A DNA stretch of 64,000 nucleotides, taken from Bacteroides pyogenes (lineage in GTDB: Bacteria > Bacteroidota > Bacteroidia > Bacteroidales > Bacteroidaceae). The position numbers and the translations under genes were made by a program. The notes beneath the pieces were generated by a model, which ran no database searches, was not told where the DNA came from, and saw only the letters and a program-made list of their open reading frames with translations. The stretch lies in assembly GCF_014196225.1 (NCBI RefSeq), contig NZ_JACIDI010000002.1, positions 1-64,000 on the forward strand, in the 5' to 3' direction. Positions 16,181 to 23,812 of the stretch are shown in pieces (positions within the stretch are counted from its first letter, which is position 1; every line of letters starts with the position of its first letter).

Positions 16181-17146
16181 TTAAATGCCCCTGCCCTTCT
16201 TTTGTCTTGGGGCGGCACGTTGTTCGGTTTTCTGCTTTATTTCCTGTACTTGGCTGGCTGCGTTTTTCTGTTCCTGCTTCCTGCCGCACAGGTAATCGTT
16301 CAAGTCCGAATACCCCCTGTAATTGTGCGAGAAGTCACGCACACGGTAGGAGTATTCCAATTCGATAGCCCGTGTCGCCTTATATCCCGTCTCGTCATTG
16401 TCAAGCATACAGTGGATACGTTCATACGGGTATAGCACGTCAATGGCTTTTGGCACGTTGACAGTCGAGTTAAGAATAACATAGTCCTGCCTGTCAAGGT
16501 CGGGCATGGTCGGACAGTTCTTCATCCGGAGCGTGAGGAAAGAAAGATAATCCATAAAGCCCTCAAATACCAAACATTTCTCTCTCGGCTCTCCCTGCTG
16601 CCGTATATGGGTAATGTCTTTCGGGGCGATACACCCTTTGAAAAAGGAATTGCGAACCTCGTAACCTCCTGCCATATTCGGGAAACCGATAGCAAAGAAC
16701 GGTCTGCCGTTATTGGTAAAATGGAGTTCCTTACATTCTCTTTTTGCCAGTTCGATATTGATACCTCGCCCCTGCAAGTAACGGAGCAATGCCGGATGGG
16801 TCAAGTCACGGACTTCCAAATGTTGGAAACTCGGCTCTGTCCTATGCTGGGGAAAAGAAAAACTGACCGGATGAACGTTTGGTGTCTGCTCTTCTATCCT
16901 CTTTAAAAGGTAGGGAAGACTGTCGGAAAAATAAAGTTCCTTTGCCAGGGCGATGATGTTGTCGCCTTTTCCTGCGCCAAAATCATACCAAAGATTGCGG
17001 TCTGTATTCACCTTAAAGGACGCTTCGTGTTCCTCTCTTAACGGTGATTTGTACCATAAACCGTTACCCTGCCGCTTGACGGGCGAATAACCTAAACTAT
17101 GCAGATAATCTGCGATGGATATTTGTTTCACATCTTCGATGTTCAT
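16181..17146 (-). CDS. Toprim-domain DNA primase of the mobile element
   Basis: A 321-residue protein related to DnaG-type primases. The N-terminal part (residues 8-75) has the CHC2-like pattern (ISIADYLHSLGY, then GLWYKSPLREEHEASFKV and WYDFGAGKGDNIIAL), but the Cys/His zinc ligands are absent. The toprim domain carries the catalytic Glu in CLVFEGFMDYLSF and the metal-binding Asp pair in HCMLDNDETGYKA. A Lys/Gln/Arg-rich tail follows. It would synthesise primers for replication or strand recovery after transfer. It is separated from the RepA-like gene by 163 nt that contain inverted and direct repeats, a candidate origin. Confidence 0.85.
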   Translation of the reverse strand: MNIEDVKQISIADYLHSLGYSPVKRQGNGLWYKSPLREEHEASFKVNTDRNLWYDFGAGKGDNIIALAKELYFSDSLPYLLKRIEEQTPNVHPVSFSFPQHRTEPSFQHLEVRDLTHPALLRYLQGRGINIELAKRECKELHFTNNGRPFFAIGFPNMAGGYEVRNSFFKGCIAPKDITHIRQQGEPREKCLVFEGFMDYLSFLTLRMKNCPTMPDLDRQDYVILNSTVNVPKAIDVLYPYERIHCMLDNDETGYKATRAIELEYSYRVRDFSHNYRGYSDLNDYLCGRKQEQKNAASQVQEIKQKTEQRAAPRQKKGRGI

Positions 17147-17196
17147 AATATTTTCTTTTTGGGGATTAAAAAATAGTTGAAAAGTGCGCCAGTCCT

Positions 17197-17298
17197 GTTT
17201 AGTCCGTCATATATATACCCGTACCATACTAAACCTGCCTGCTGTCGATACCGGGAAACAGACAGTCCGTTCCGCTTATATATACACCCGGACTAAAC
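17197..17298. repeat. Candidate replication origin: inverted and direct repeats
   Basis: Arms GTTTAGTCCG (17197-17206) and CGGACTAAAC (17289-17298) flank two TATATATAC..CCCG stretches and a further ACTAAACC near 17228. The word GTTTAGTCCGT recurs at 12492-12502 in the same element. Position between primase and RepA-like genes suggests an origin or a RepA operator. Confidence 0.45.
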
Positions 17299-17309
17299 CA
17301 AACTGACTT

Positions 17310-18389
17310 TTAATAATGAAAATCGGGATTGTAGCGATAGCCCTTACCCTCTTTCACAATCATGCGCTTGTTCACAAGGAACTTGTTAAGCGACACAAGG
17401 ACATTGCGTCCACGCTCGTAACCTATACTTGCGTAACCTTGTTTCAATGCCGCTATCACATTGGAATAGCCTTGTACAACCTGCTTGCCGAAACCGTTCT
17501 CCAATGCTTCCCGGTGCTGCTGTTCCGTCAGCTCTGTAAGCGGAAAGTTCCTGTCTTGCTTGGGTTGCTGGAATACATAACCGTCCATGACTTCGGGCAA
17601 AGCGTTGTCATTGATGCGAAATGCGAACGGGTCAAACTCACGGTCACGTATATGCATCGCCTTTACTTCGCTTATATTGCCGTCCTGCGTGCTTTTCGTG
17701 ATTTGCAGGACGGTTTCAGCTTTGTTGTTCAGCTCTGTACCAATATGTCCTCTTGTGTTATCATCCCCCTTGTTCAAATGCAGTACGGTGTGGATATGCA
17801 GGTTATACCCACTTGACCAGCGCATCAAAAGGTTGATTAGGTCGGTCGATTCGCTCGGACTGTTGATGTCGTACATCAAATCACGGATTCCGTCAATGAT
17901 GAGCAACCCCACATCGGGCATATTCTCCAACATATAGCCAATTATCTGCTTACGTTTGTCGGGGGTCTGCTCCCTTAACACAATGAAAACAAAATCATCC
18001 ACATCCTTATCGGTCGGCAGTCCGGCAAGGCGCAAAATGCGTTCCATGACCTTATGGCAATGGTACTTGCTCTGCTCGGTATCAACATAGAGAATTTTGC
18101 GCTTATTCGGTGGCAGATATGCCGAATACTTTAGAACCTCGTCATTCTTCAATGCAGCCGCAACAATGGCGGAAATGTTGAATGTCTTTTTGCTCTTGGC
18201 TTTGCCTGTGGATGCGCTGAAATTGCCCAATGTGCCGATAGTAGAACCGTTCACCCAAAGAATTTCGGGCGGTACTTCATAAGTGTCCGTCACCTTTAGA
18301 CGAATGGTTTTCCAAAGGGCTGCAAAATCTTCTTTCGTCATGGCTGTGCCTTGTCCGATTTCCTCTTTCTTCTTGTTTTCCATAGCCAT
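17310..18389 (-). CDS. RepA-like RecA-fold ATPase / replication helicase
   Basis: A 359-residue protein with a RecA/DnaB-like ATPase core. The Walker A-type loop is FSASTGKAKSKKTF near residues 57-70, the Walker B is GLLIIDGIRDL, and the segment ILYVDTEQSKYHCHKV is typical of the AAA_25/RepA-like family in Bacteroides elements. A C-terminal winged-helix-like region (about 300-359) ends YRYNPDFHY. It probably unwinds the element's DNA during replication or transfer. The start overlaps the stop of the HTH gene by one base (TAATG), so the two are translationally coupled. The first residue may be M1 or M3. Confidence 0.8.
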   Translation of the reverse strand: MAMENKKKEEIGQGTAMTKEDFAALWKTIRLKVTDTYEVPPEILWVNGSTIGTLGNFSASTGKAKSKKTFNISAIVAAALKNDEVLKYSAYLPPNKRKILYVDTEQSKYHCHKVMERILRLAGLPTDKDVDDFVFIVLREQTPDKRKQIIGYMLENMPDVGLLIIDGIRDLMYDINSPSESTDLINLLMRWSSGYNLHIHTVLHLNKGDDNTRGHIGTELNNKAETVLQITKSTQDGNISEVKAMHIRDREFDPFAFRINDNALPEVMDGYVFQQPKQDRNFPLTELTEQQHREALENGFGKQVVQGYSNVIAALKQGYASIGYERGRNVLVSLNKFLVNKRMIVKEGKGYRYNPDFHY

Positions 18390-18676
18390 TATTTCTTTAG
18401 AGGACGGTTAAGGATATACTTCTGCGCTTCCTGCTCTATCTGCGCCTGCGTCTTCACCGGGTTCTGACGCAACCATGCTTCCAGTTCAGCTTTTTCAAAA
18501 TAAAGCATTTTGCCCTGTGGCTTGTAATGGGGTATCAAGTTACCCGAAGTCAGCTTGTACAGGTAACTTTTAGAAAGGTTCAAGAACCTGCTCGCTTCAT
18601 CGAAGCTAAGCACGTTCTTTGAAAGGAACAACATCTTTTCGAGTTCGGAAACTCTTAACTCCAAGTCTTTTTCCAT
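18389..18676 (-). CDS. Helix-turn-helix DNA-binding protein (excisionase-like)
   Basis: A 95-residue protein with a MerR/excisionase-type HTH: FDEASRFLNLSKSYLYKLTS, then NLIPHYKPQGKMLYFEKAELEAWL, the classic DNA-binding domain of excisionase and phage AlpA-like proteins. Its N-terminus is a short coiled-coil-like helix. Such genes in Bacteroides elements act as excision factors or regulators; being coupled to the RepA-like gene favours control of replication and excision. It starts 125 nt after the end of the unknown gene at 18802. Confidence 0.85.
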   Translation of the reverse strand: MEKDLELRVSELEKMLFLSKNVLSFDEASRFLNLSKSYLYKLTSGNLIPHYKPQGKMLYFEKAELEAWLRQNPVKTQAQIEQEAQKYILNRPLKK

Positions 18677-18801
18677 ATCGTTTGGGAATTTAGGTGAAAC
18701 AATATGAAGGTGCGCACCCTCGTCTTTTGTGTTAACGGGGGCAAAGTTAAGAGGTTGAAAATGAAGTCTAATTGACCTTTGTTTGAGCGTTCAATCTATG
18801 C

Positions 18802-19710
18802 TCAACCTTTTTGCAGTTGTTTGATGTATTTGTCTATGATTTCATATCCTTTCGGATAGATGTTCTTCGCCTGGTCTGTCGCACTCGACAAGTCAGTACG
18901 TGTAAGCGGTTCTCCTTTTATCTTCTTCAATATCAACTTGTTGTTTGCTATAACTGACTGCCACTCATAAACGATGTAGTTATAACAGCTGAGTTGCATC
19001 ATTAGGTAAGCCAACAGACGGGTATTATTAACTTTCAATACACCGTCCAACTTACAGTTGAAAAAATCGGTAAGTATTTTGGTGCTGACAGTAGTAGTAA
19101 ACATATTCGCTTCGTTCACACATTCAGTCAGAAGTTTGATTTCATTGGCTTTCAAAGTGGATTTGAAAGGATTGCTTTTACCCACAATTTTGGCTGGAGT
19201 GGTTTCTACACTTTCATCTTTTTCTTTTGGCAAGACTTGTTCTTGGGGGGCAATAGAATCTGTATAGTATTTGCTTTCCTGTTCTTGCAGAAAGTACAAA
19301 TACTTGGAAAGTACCACAAGGCTAACAATGATGGAAAAATAGGGAAGTCGTTCATCATAGCAAGACGGTTCATGCAAATATGCGTCCATATCAAAATCAG
19401 AACAGCGGAAAGCGATGTACTTTTTCCTCTCATTAGAGTTTAAGTCCTCAAAATAACCGCTTTCCCACAAAAAATCGGGAACATCCATATCCTGTACAAT
19501 ATCACGCACGACACGGTATTTTTGCTGAATGGCTACTATATTTTCGGTAACACGGAAAATTTCCTGCCGCAAATAATCCTTTAGCTGAGCCTGTGTCAGA
19601 TATTCACACTTTAAAAATAGTGCATCTACTTTAGTTTTATAGCCATGCGATACGCAACTATCTAATATCTTCTGTATCTCTCTGAAATTGGTTTCTATAT
19701 GATTTTCCAT
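18802..19710 (-). CDS. Unrecognised protein of the mobile element (302 aa)
   Basis: I do not recognise a domain with confidence. The protein is mostly helical and acidic to neutral, has no signal peptide, and has a Lys/Glu-rich linker at about 170-185. One moderately hydrophobic stretch (YFSIIVSLVVLSKYLYFL, about 123-140) is probably buried helix rather than a membrane span. It has a faint resemblance in layout to RteC-type regulators of Bacteroides elements, too weak to name it. It is the gene nearest attR and is read away from it. Its AT content is higher than that of the mobilization genes. Confidence 0.7.
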   Translation of the reverse strand: MENHIETNFREIQKILDSCVSHGYKTKVDALFLKCEYLTQAQLKDYLRQEIFRVTENIVAIQQKYRVVRDIVQDMDVPDFLWESGYFEDLNSNERKKYIAFRCSDFDMDAYLHEPSCYDERLPYFSIIVSLVVLSKYLYFLQEQESKYYTDSIAPQEQVLPKEKDESVETTPAKIVGKSNPFKSTLKANEIKLLTECVNEANMFTTTVSTKILTDFFNCKLDGVLKVNNTRLLAYLMMQLSCYNYIVYEWQSVIANNKLILKKIKGEPLTRTDLSSATDQAKNIYPKGYEIIDKYIKQLQKG

Positions 19711-19879
19711 AACTGTACCTTTATAAATTTGTTCTCAGATACAAATATAAGGTGGAAATCGCATTTTCCGAGAAAACATCAGCAATAATAAGACAGAAAA
19801 GAATGCATAAGAGTTAAGAAATCATAAAGATGAAAGGATGAAAACCACGAAAGTACACTCTATTCTTGTTTTTGTCGCT

Positions 19880-19896
19880 CAGTACACATTTAGTAC
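19880..19896. promoter_or_regulatory. Candidate integrase arm-type site, right end
   Basis: CAGTACACATTTAGTAC, one mismatch from the copy at 9907-9923. It lies about 53 nt inside attR. Confidence 0.5.
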
Positions 19897-19948
19897 GCCT
19901 TATAGAAAGAGAAAACCCTGATAATCAGTCGATTATCAGGGTTTATTA

Positions 19949-19962
19949 GTACCCAGACCCGG
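19949..19962. other. attR, 14-bp core at the tRNA-Leu 3' end
   Basis: GTACCCAGACCCGG; on the minus strand it spans the 3' acceptor strand and part of the T arm of tRNA-Leu. Identical to 9780-9793. Confidence 0.85.
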
Positions 19963-20033
19963 GGTCGAACCGGGATGGAAGTGAATCCACTGGTGTTTGA
20001 GACCAGCGCGTCTACCGATTCCGCCATCTGGGC
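19950..20033 (-). tRNA. tRNA-Leu (anticodon CAA)
   Basis: The minus strand reads GCCCAGATGGCGGAATCGG at the 5' end. The anticodon arm is CTGGT-CTCAAAC-ACCAG with anticodon CAA. The long class II variable arm is TGGA-TTCACT-TCCA, and the T arm CCCGG-TTCGACC-CCGGG is followed by TCTGGGT and discriminator A. The CCA end is not encoded, so the 3' end at 19950 is the discriminator base. The acceptor pairs except for a terminal G-U. The promoter lies at 20062-20091. The gene serves as the integration site of the element to its left and has been left intact. Confidence 0.95.
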
Positions 20034-20061
20034 ATGCATTATTGATCTCTCAATTGCGGTG

Positions 20062-20091
20062 CAAAGATACAACTTTATTTTTAATCCACAA
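20062..20091 (-). promoter_or_regulatory. Promoter of tRNA-Leu
   Basis: On the minus strand TTG (20091-20089), a 19-nt spacer, and TATCTTTG (20069-20062) match the Bacteroides primary sigma consensus. The -7 box lies 28 nt before the tRNA 5' end. Confidence 0.75.
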
Positions 20092-20196
20092 TAGTTGGAC
20101 AAAAAAAGGGGAAAAAAACGATAAAACACTTCTATACAGCTTCAAATTTCAGAGAATAAACAGTACATTAGCGGAAACTTTAAAAAAGTTATTATC

Positions 20197-21276
20197 ATGA
20201 CAAACAAAAACAATTATTGTGTAATCATGGGTGGCGGTATCGGAAGCCACTTCTGGCCGCTCAGCCGCAAAAATTTGCCTAAACAATTTATGGATGTTTT
20301 CGGAACCGGACGTTCACTTCTGCAACAAACATTTGATCGCTTTCAAAAAATAATCCCTACTGAAAATATTCTGATCGCTACAAATGCCATATATGCCGAC
20401 TTGGTAAAAAAACAATTTCCGGAACTGAATGAAAAACAAATCTTGTTGGAACCGGCAAGACGAAATACTGCGCCGTGTATAGCATGGGCCGCTCATCGCA
20501 TCCAAGCATTAAACCCTAACGCCAACATTGTTGTAGCCCCTTGCGACCACCTCATCCTCAAAGAAGAAGAATTTTGTAAAGCGATAGAGAAAGGGCTGGA
20601 GTTTGTTTCCAAATCGGAGAAACTTCTGACCTTGGGCATCAGGCCAAACCGCCCCGAAACAGAATATGGCTACATACAAATTGATGAACCTGTTGGAGAC
20701 GGATTCTACAAAGTAAAGACGTTTACCGAAAAACCGGAACTCGATTTAGCGAAAGTTTTCGTAGAGAGCGGGGAGTTTTACTGGAACTCCGGAATATTCA
20801 TGTGGAATGTAAACACAATCTTGAAAACCGGAGAAGCTTTACTACCGGAGTTGGCTGCAAAGTTAGCCTCCGGAAAAGGCGTATATGGCACCGATGCAGA
20901 ACAAGCATTTATCGAAGAGCACTTTCCCGCATGCCCGAATGTTTCTATAGATTTCGGCATCATGGAAAAAGCCGATAACGTATTCGTATCATTAGGAGAT
21001 TTCGGTTGGTCGGATTTAGGAACTTGGAACTCACTTTATGAATTGTCCGAACAAGATTTGGATGGTAACACCACATTGCAGTGTGATTCATTGCTATATA
21101 ACAGCAAAAACAACATGATAGTGCTTCCCAAAGGCAAGTTAGCCATTATTGAGGGTTTGGAAGGATATTTAATCGCAGAGTCGGATAACATTCTGTTAAT
21201 CTGCCCTAAAGACGAAGAATCGGCTATTCGTAAATATATGAATGACGCACAAATGAAGCTGGGCGATTCTTTCTGA
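20197..21276 (+). CDS. manC: Mannose-1-phosphate guanylyltransferase
   Basis: A 359-residue nucleotidyltransferase that makes GDP-mannose from GTP and mannose-1-phosphate for polysaccharide and fucose synthesis; cytosolic. The signature loop is at residues 12-31 (GGGIGSHFWPLSRKNLPKQF), followed by LLEPARRNTAPCIAWAA, the metal-binding VAPCDHLI, TFTEKPELD and YWNSGIFMW. The length is that of the stand-alone GMP enzyme without the isomerase domain. Position 18 is His (codon CAC) where the family loop normally has Arg (GGxGxRxWP), and PETEYGYI replaces the more usual PETGYGYI; the rest of the protein is well conserved. The gene stands alone to the right of tRNA-Leu, and no good promoter box was seen. 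Confidence 0.92.
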   Translation: MTNKNNYCVIMGGGIGSHFWPLSRKNLPKQFMDVFGTGRSLLQQTFDRFQKIIPTENILIATNAIYADLVKKQFPELNEKQILLEPARRNTAPCIAWAAHRIQALNPNANIVVAPCDHLILKEEEFCKAIEKGLEFVSKSEKLLTLGIRPNRPETEYGYIQIDEPVGDGFYKVKTFTEKPELDLAKVFVESGEFYWNSGIFMWNVNTILKTGEALLPELAAKLASGKGVYGTDAEQAFIEEHFPACPNVSIDFGIMEKADNVFVSLGDFGWSDLGTWNSLYELSEQDLDGNTTLQCDSLLYNSKNNMIVLPKGKLAIIEGLEGYLIAESDNILLICPKDEESAIRKYMNDAQMKLGDSF

Positions 21277-21540
21277 CAACACCCATATATCGTTTTTCTT
21301 TGGTAAAATAAGAAATAAAACATACTTCAAGTAAGTCTGTTTGAATAAATCCACAGAAGCTGTCGGAGAGGATAGTAAGAAGCAAACATATTACAAAAAC
21401 ATTTATTCGAAATCGGACGAGAAGGCTTTCTCAAGCGCTACCCGATGTGATGGGCGGGAGGGGAAAAATACGCTTCAAATGGAGAACCATGCAGAAGGTT
21501 GTTGTATGGTACGTTTACAGAACAGCAGCACATTTCATTA

Positions 21541-21671
21541 AAAGCCCGCCGTGTTTGAAATCGAAGCCCGCCGCCTTTTTTTCAAAGCCCGCCGTGTTTG
21601 AACTCAAAGCCCGCCGCCTTTTTTTTTAAAGCCCGCCGCGTTTAAATTCAAAGTCTGCTGTATTCTTAAAA
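21541..21671. repeat. Tandem repeat, about 44 bp (two alternating 22-bp halves), 3 copies
   Basis: Six 20-23-bp units beginning AAAGCCCGCCG or AAGCCCGCCG (the last degenerate, AAAGTCTGCTG) start at about 21541, 21564, 21584, 21606, 21628 and 21650. Types alternate: one continues TGTTTGAA, the other CCTTTTTTT. The repeat lies in the 677-nt gene-poor gap 21277-21953, where no other gene is supported. Confidence 0.85.
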
Positions 21672-21822
21672 TACGATTCATGAAAAAACAGAAGAAAAGA
21701 GAGTGCCGAACCAGAAATATCGTAAGACATGCCTTTGAAACTGAAACTCATACAAAAAGGGGGAAAGGATACCAAACCAATTTTCTTACATCACGCTTTT
21801 CAGGAATCGCTCCATATAAACA

Positions 21823-21851
21823 AAGGGTTGCTGCATCCCGCAGTAACCCTT
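21823..21851. terminator. Terminator-like hairpin
   Basis: Arms AAGGGTT (21823-21829) and AACCCTT (21845-21851), with an inner CTGC/GCAG pair, followed by CTATTTTAGTTAG. It could end rightward transcription from manC or leftward transcription from the sigma/anti-sigma pair. Confidence 0.45.
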
Positions 21852-21953
21852 CTATTTTAGTTAGTTAAAATTTTGAGAGAATTGAAACTTCACAGCTTCT
21901 TTGTTGTTTTAATTAAGCACACTAACTATATATGTTTAAAGCAAATGAAAATT

Positions 21954-22439
21954 CTATTCCTTAATAATCAACCCCTTATTTATTTTCGCCAAACTGTCAA
22001 CCAGTACCGACTCCGTTTTCGAATCGTTCGAAATAGCAACCGAGGGAGTAGTTACCTGCCTGCCGATCGTATCCACAGCAAGAATTCCTCGGTCTTCGCT
22101 GGTAAAAGAATGCTGGGCTATATTTCCTAACGAGAGGAATAAGACAACCACTGCCGCAGCCTTAAACAACGGCATGAAGCGAGCGGTGAGAGTCAAACGT
22201 CTGGCCTTTACAACAGGGGGTTCCACCTCAGCCAGGATACGCGTATCAAAATCTTTGCTCAACCCTACATTCCGTTGAATTTGCTGATAAACAAACAAAC
22301 TTTTATAACGAAGCAGATGAGCCGGAACGTCTCCTTGTGTGAAGAATTGACGCAATAATGATTCCTCTTCGATAGAGGTCTCGCATTGCCAATATTTCTC
22401 CAAGAGTTGTTCTATATTCTTATAATCCATATTCATCAA
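21954..22439 (-). CDS. Small single-pass membrane protein, putative anti-sigma factor
   Basis: A 161-residue protein with a cytosolic N-terminal helical part (residues 1-85), one membrane helix at about 88-105 (LFKAAAVVVLFLSLGNIA) and a short periplasmic tail. The segment NIEQLLEKYWQCETSIEEESLLRQFF is typical of small proteins encoded just after ECF sigma genes in Bacteroides. Its start overlaps the end of the sigma gene by 20 nt, so the two are coupled. By position and topology it should hold the sigma factor at the inner membrane. It is not a FecR protein and no outer-membrane transporter lies next to it. Confidence 0.7.
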   Translation of the reverse strand: MMNMDYKNIEQLLEKYWQCETSIEEESLLRQFFTQGDVPAHLLRYKSLFVYQQIQRNVGLSKDFDTRILAEVEPPVVKARRLTLTARFMPLFKAAAVVVLFLSLGNIAQHSFTSEDRGILAVDTIGRQVTTPSVAISNDSKTESVLVDSLAKINKGLIIKE

Positions 22440-22929
22440 TTTCTAAATAGCGTTGTTTAACCTTTTGTCTGGCTCTGAAGAGGTTTACTTTCACTTGATC
22501 TTCGGTCAGATTCAGAAGAGCTGCTATTTTTTTATAACTTTCGCCCTCGATATCTCTTAATTGCATGATTAAACGCTGTTTTTCAGGAAGTTCATCCACC
22601 AACCGATCGATAAGCCTCATTTTTTCGTCATGCACAAATTGATCGTGAGGGCCGCCTGTATCAGATTCCTCTTCGATATCACGGGCGAGTTCAAGATGTC
22701 GGGAGTCTTTCTTCTGGCTGCGATCTATCGCCAAATTCTTTGCTACAACCAAACAATAGGCTTCGATCGATTCTATTTGAGGCCATTCCTCTCTCTTGTT
22801 CCACACGCGTATCAATGTATCCTGAACGACATCTTCCGCCTCTGCACTATCCAGCGTAATCCTGAGCGCCAACCGGAAAAGTTTGTCCTTTAGCGGCAAA
22901 ATATCGTTACGGAAACTGATTTCTTGCAT
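22420..22929 (-). CDS. ECF-type RNA polymerase sigma factor
   Basis: A 169-residue sigma-70 family protein. Region 2 is LALRITLDSAEAEDVVQDTLIRVWN at about 20-44, then IEAYCLVVAKNLAIDR. Region 4 is LPEKQRLIMQLRDIEGESYKKIAALLNLTEDQVKVNLFRARQ near the C-terminus. It directs RNA polymerase to a set of promoters that cannot be read from the sequence. It is coupled to the downstream small membrane protein, its likely anti-sigma. The start lies 60 nt after the argB stop. Confidence 0.92.
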   Translation of the reverse strand: MQEISFRNDILPLKDKLFRLALRITLDSAEAEDVVQDTLIRVWNKREEWPQIESIEAYCLVVAKNLAIDRSQKKDSRHLELARDIEEESDTGGPHDQFVHDEKMRLIDRLVDELPEKQRLIMQLRDIEGESYKKIAALLNLTEDQVKVNLFRARQKVKQRYLEIDEYGL

Positions 22930-22989
22930 CTCTATAATAATGACGGGCTCAAATGGGAAAAGTTACAGCTACCCGTATTTTTTTTCAAA

Positions 22990-23763
22990 TTATTTTTTGA
23001 TTCTTGTCCCTATACCACTCTTTATTTCTGAAGATGAAGTGATTATAACTTCACAAACACCGGCTTCGAGTGCTTCAAAAGAGTTTATTAATTTGGGTAT
23101 CATTCCGCCTTGGATAATTCCATCAGCGACATATTTCTGAAAACCGGCACGATCGATCCGGGGAATCACACTGTTTTCATCATTTTCATCGTACAGCACT
23201 CCTTTTTTCTCGAAACAATACACCAACGTGGTGTCAAACCGCTTCGCCAAAGCTTTCGCCGTTTCTCCGGCAATGGTATCGGCGTTGGTATTAAGGAGGT
23301 TGCCCGTTTTATCGTGGGTGAGCGGAGCCATTACGGGTACTACACCCTTGCGGATAAGTCCGGCAAGCAAATCCGCATCCACTTCTTCCACATCGCCTAC
23401 GAAGCCGTAGTCTATCTCTTCCACCGGACGTTTCACAGAACGGATAACGTTCATATCCGCCCCGGTCAGGCCGAGAGCATTCACATTCCGGGCTTGCAAA
23501 CCTGCCACAATGCTTTTGTTTACCAGCCCGGCATACACCATCGCCACCACTCTCAGCATCCCGGCATCGGTAATCCGTCTGCCATCCACCATCCGGCTCT
23601 CAACACCAAGAGCAGCAGCGATTTTTGTGGCCGAACGTCCTCCGCCGTGAACCAGCAACTTATACCCTTCGACGGATGAGAAATCATCCAGAAGTTGAAA
23701 AAGGGTAGCTTCCTCTTCCACGATTTTGCCACCCACTTTAACGATTGTCAGTTTTTCTCTCAT
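22990..23763 (-). CDS. argB: Acetylglutamate (or succinylglutamate) kinase
   Basis: A 257-residue amino-acid kinase catalysing the second step of arginine biosynthesis. The start MREKLTIVKVGGKIVEEE at 23763 is preferred over an in-frame ATG at 23796 because the kinase fold begins with KVGG. Nucleotide and substrate motifs are visible: KVGGK (9-13), VHGGGR (38-43), NVNALGLTGADMN, and the C-terminal GGMIPKL and SSSEIKSGIGTRI. In Bacteroides fragilis the pathway is known to use succinylated intermediates at the transcarbamylase step, so the true substrate may be N-succinylglutamate. It follows speA by 49 nt on the same strand; the pair links arginine synthesis and arginine decarboxylation. Confidence 0.95.
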   Translation of the reverse strand: MREKLTIVKVGGKIVEEEATLFQLLDDFSSVEGYKLLVHGGGRSATKIAAALGVESRMVDGRRITDAGMLRVVAMVYAGLVNKSIVAGLQARNVNALGLTGADMNVIRSVKRPVEEIDYGFVGDVEEVDADLLAGLIRKGVVPVMAPLTHDKTGNLLNTNADTIAGETAKALAKRFDTTLVYCFEKKGVLYDENDENSVIPRIDRAGFQKYVADGIIQGGMIPKLINSFEALEAGVCEVIITSSSEIKSGIGTRIKK

Positions 23764-23812
23764 ATAATGTACGAGCTGTCTGACGCCAAGCACCAATACA
23801 GGCTCTCCGTTT

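Larger units (their letters stand above)
9780..19962. mobile_element. NBU1-type integrative mobilizable element in tRNA-Leu
   Basis: A 10.2-kb element bounded by the 14-bp direct repeat GTACCCAGACCCGG at 9780-9793 (attL) and 19949-19962 (attR). The right copy is the 3' end of tRNA-Leu(CAA), which stays intact. NBU1 of Bacteroides is known to integrate at the 3' end of a tRNA-Leu gene through a 14-bp core, so site and core length both fit. Inside are a tyrosine integrase next to attL, a DUF1016 nuclease pseudogene, a MarR/DUF169 pair, a relaxase/MobC mobilization block with a candidate oriT, a primase, a RepA-like ATPase, an HTH protein and an unknown gene. No conjugative transfer (tra) genes are present, so it must borrow a conjugation machine from another element. 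Confidence 0.88.

Noticed and set aside
21680..21868. 62-codon frame after the tandem repeat
   Set aside because: No family resemblance, ends in the hairpin, and the region has the composition of spacer DNA.
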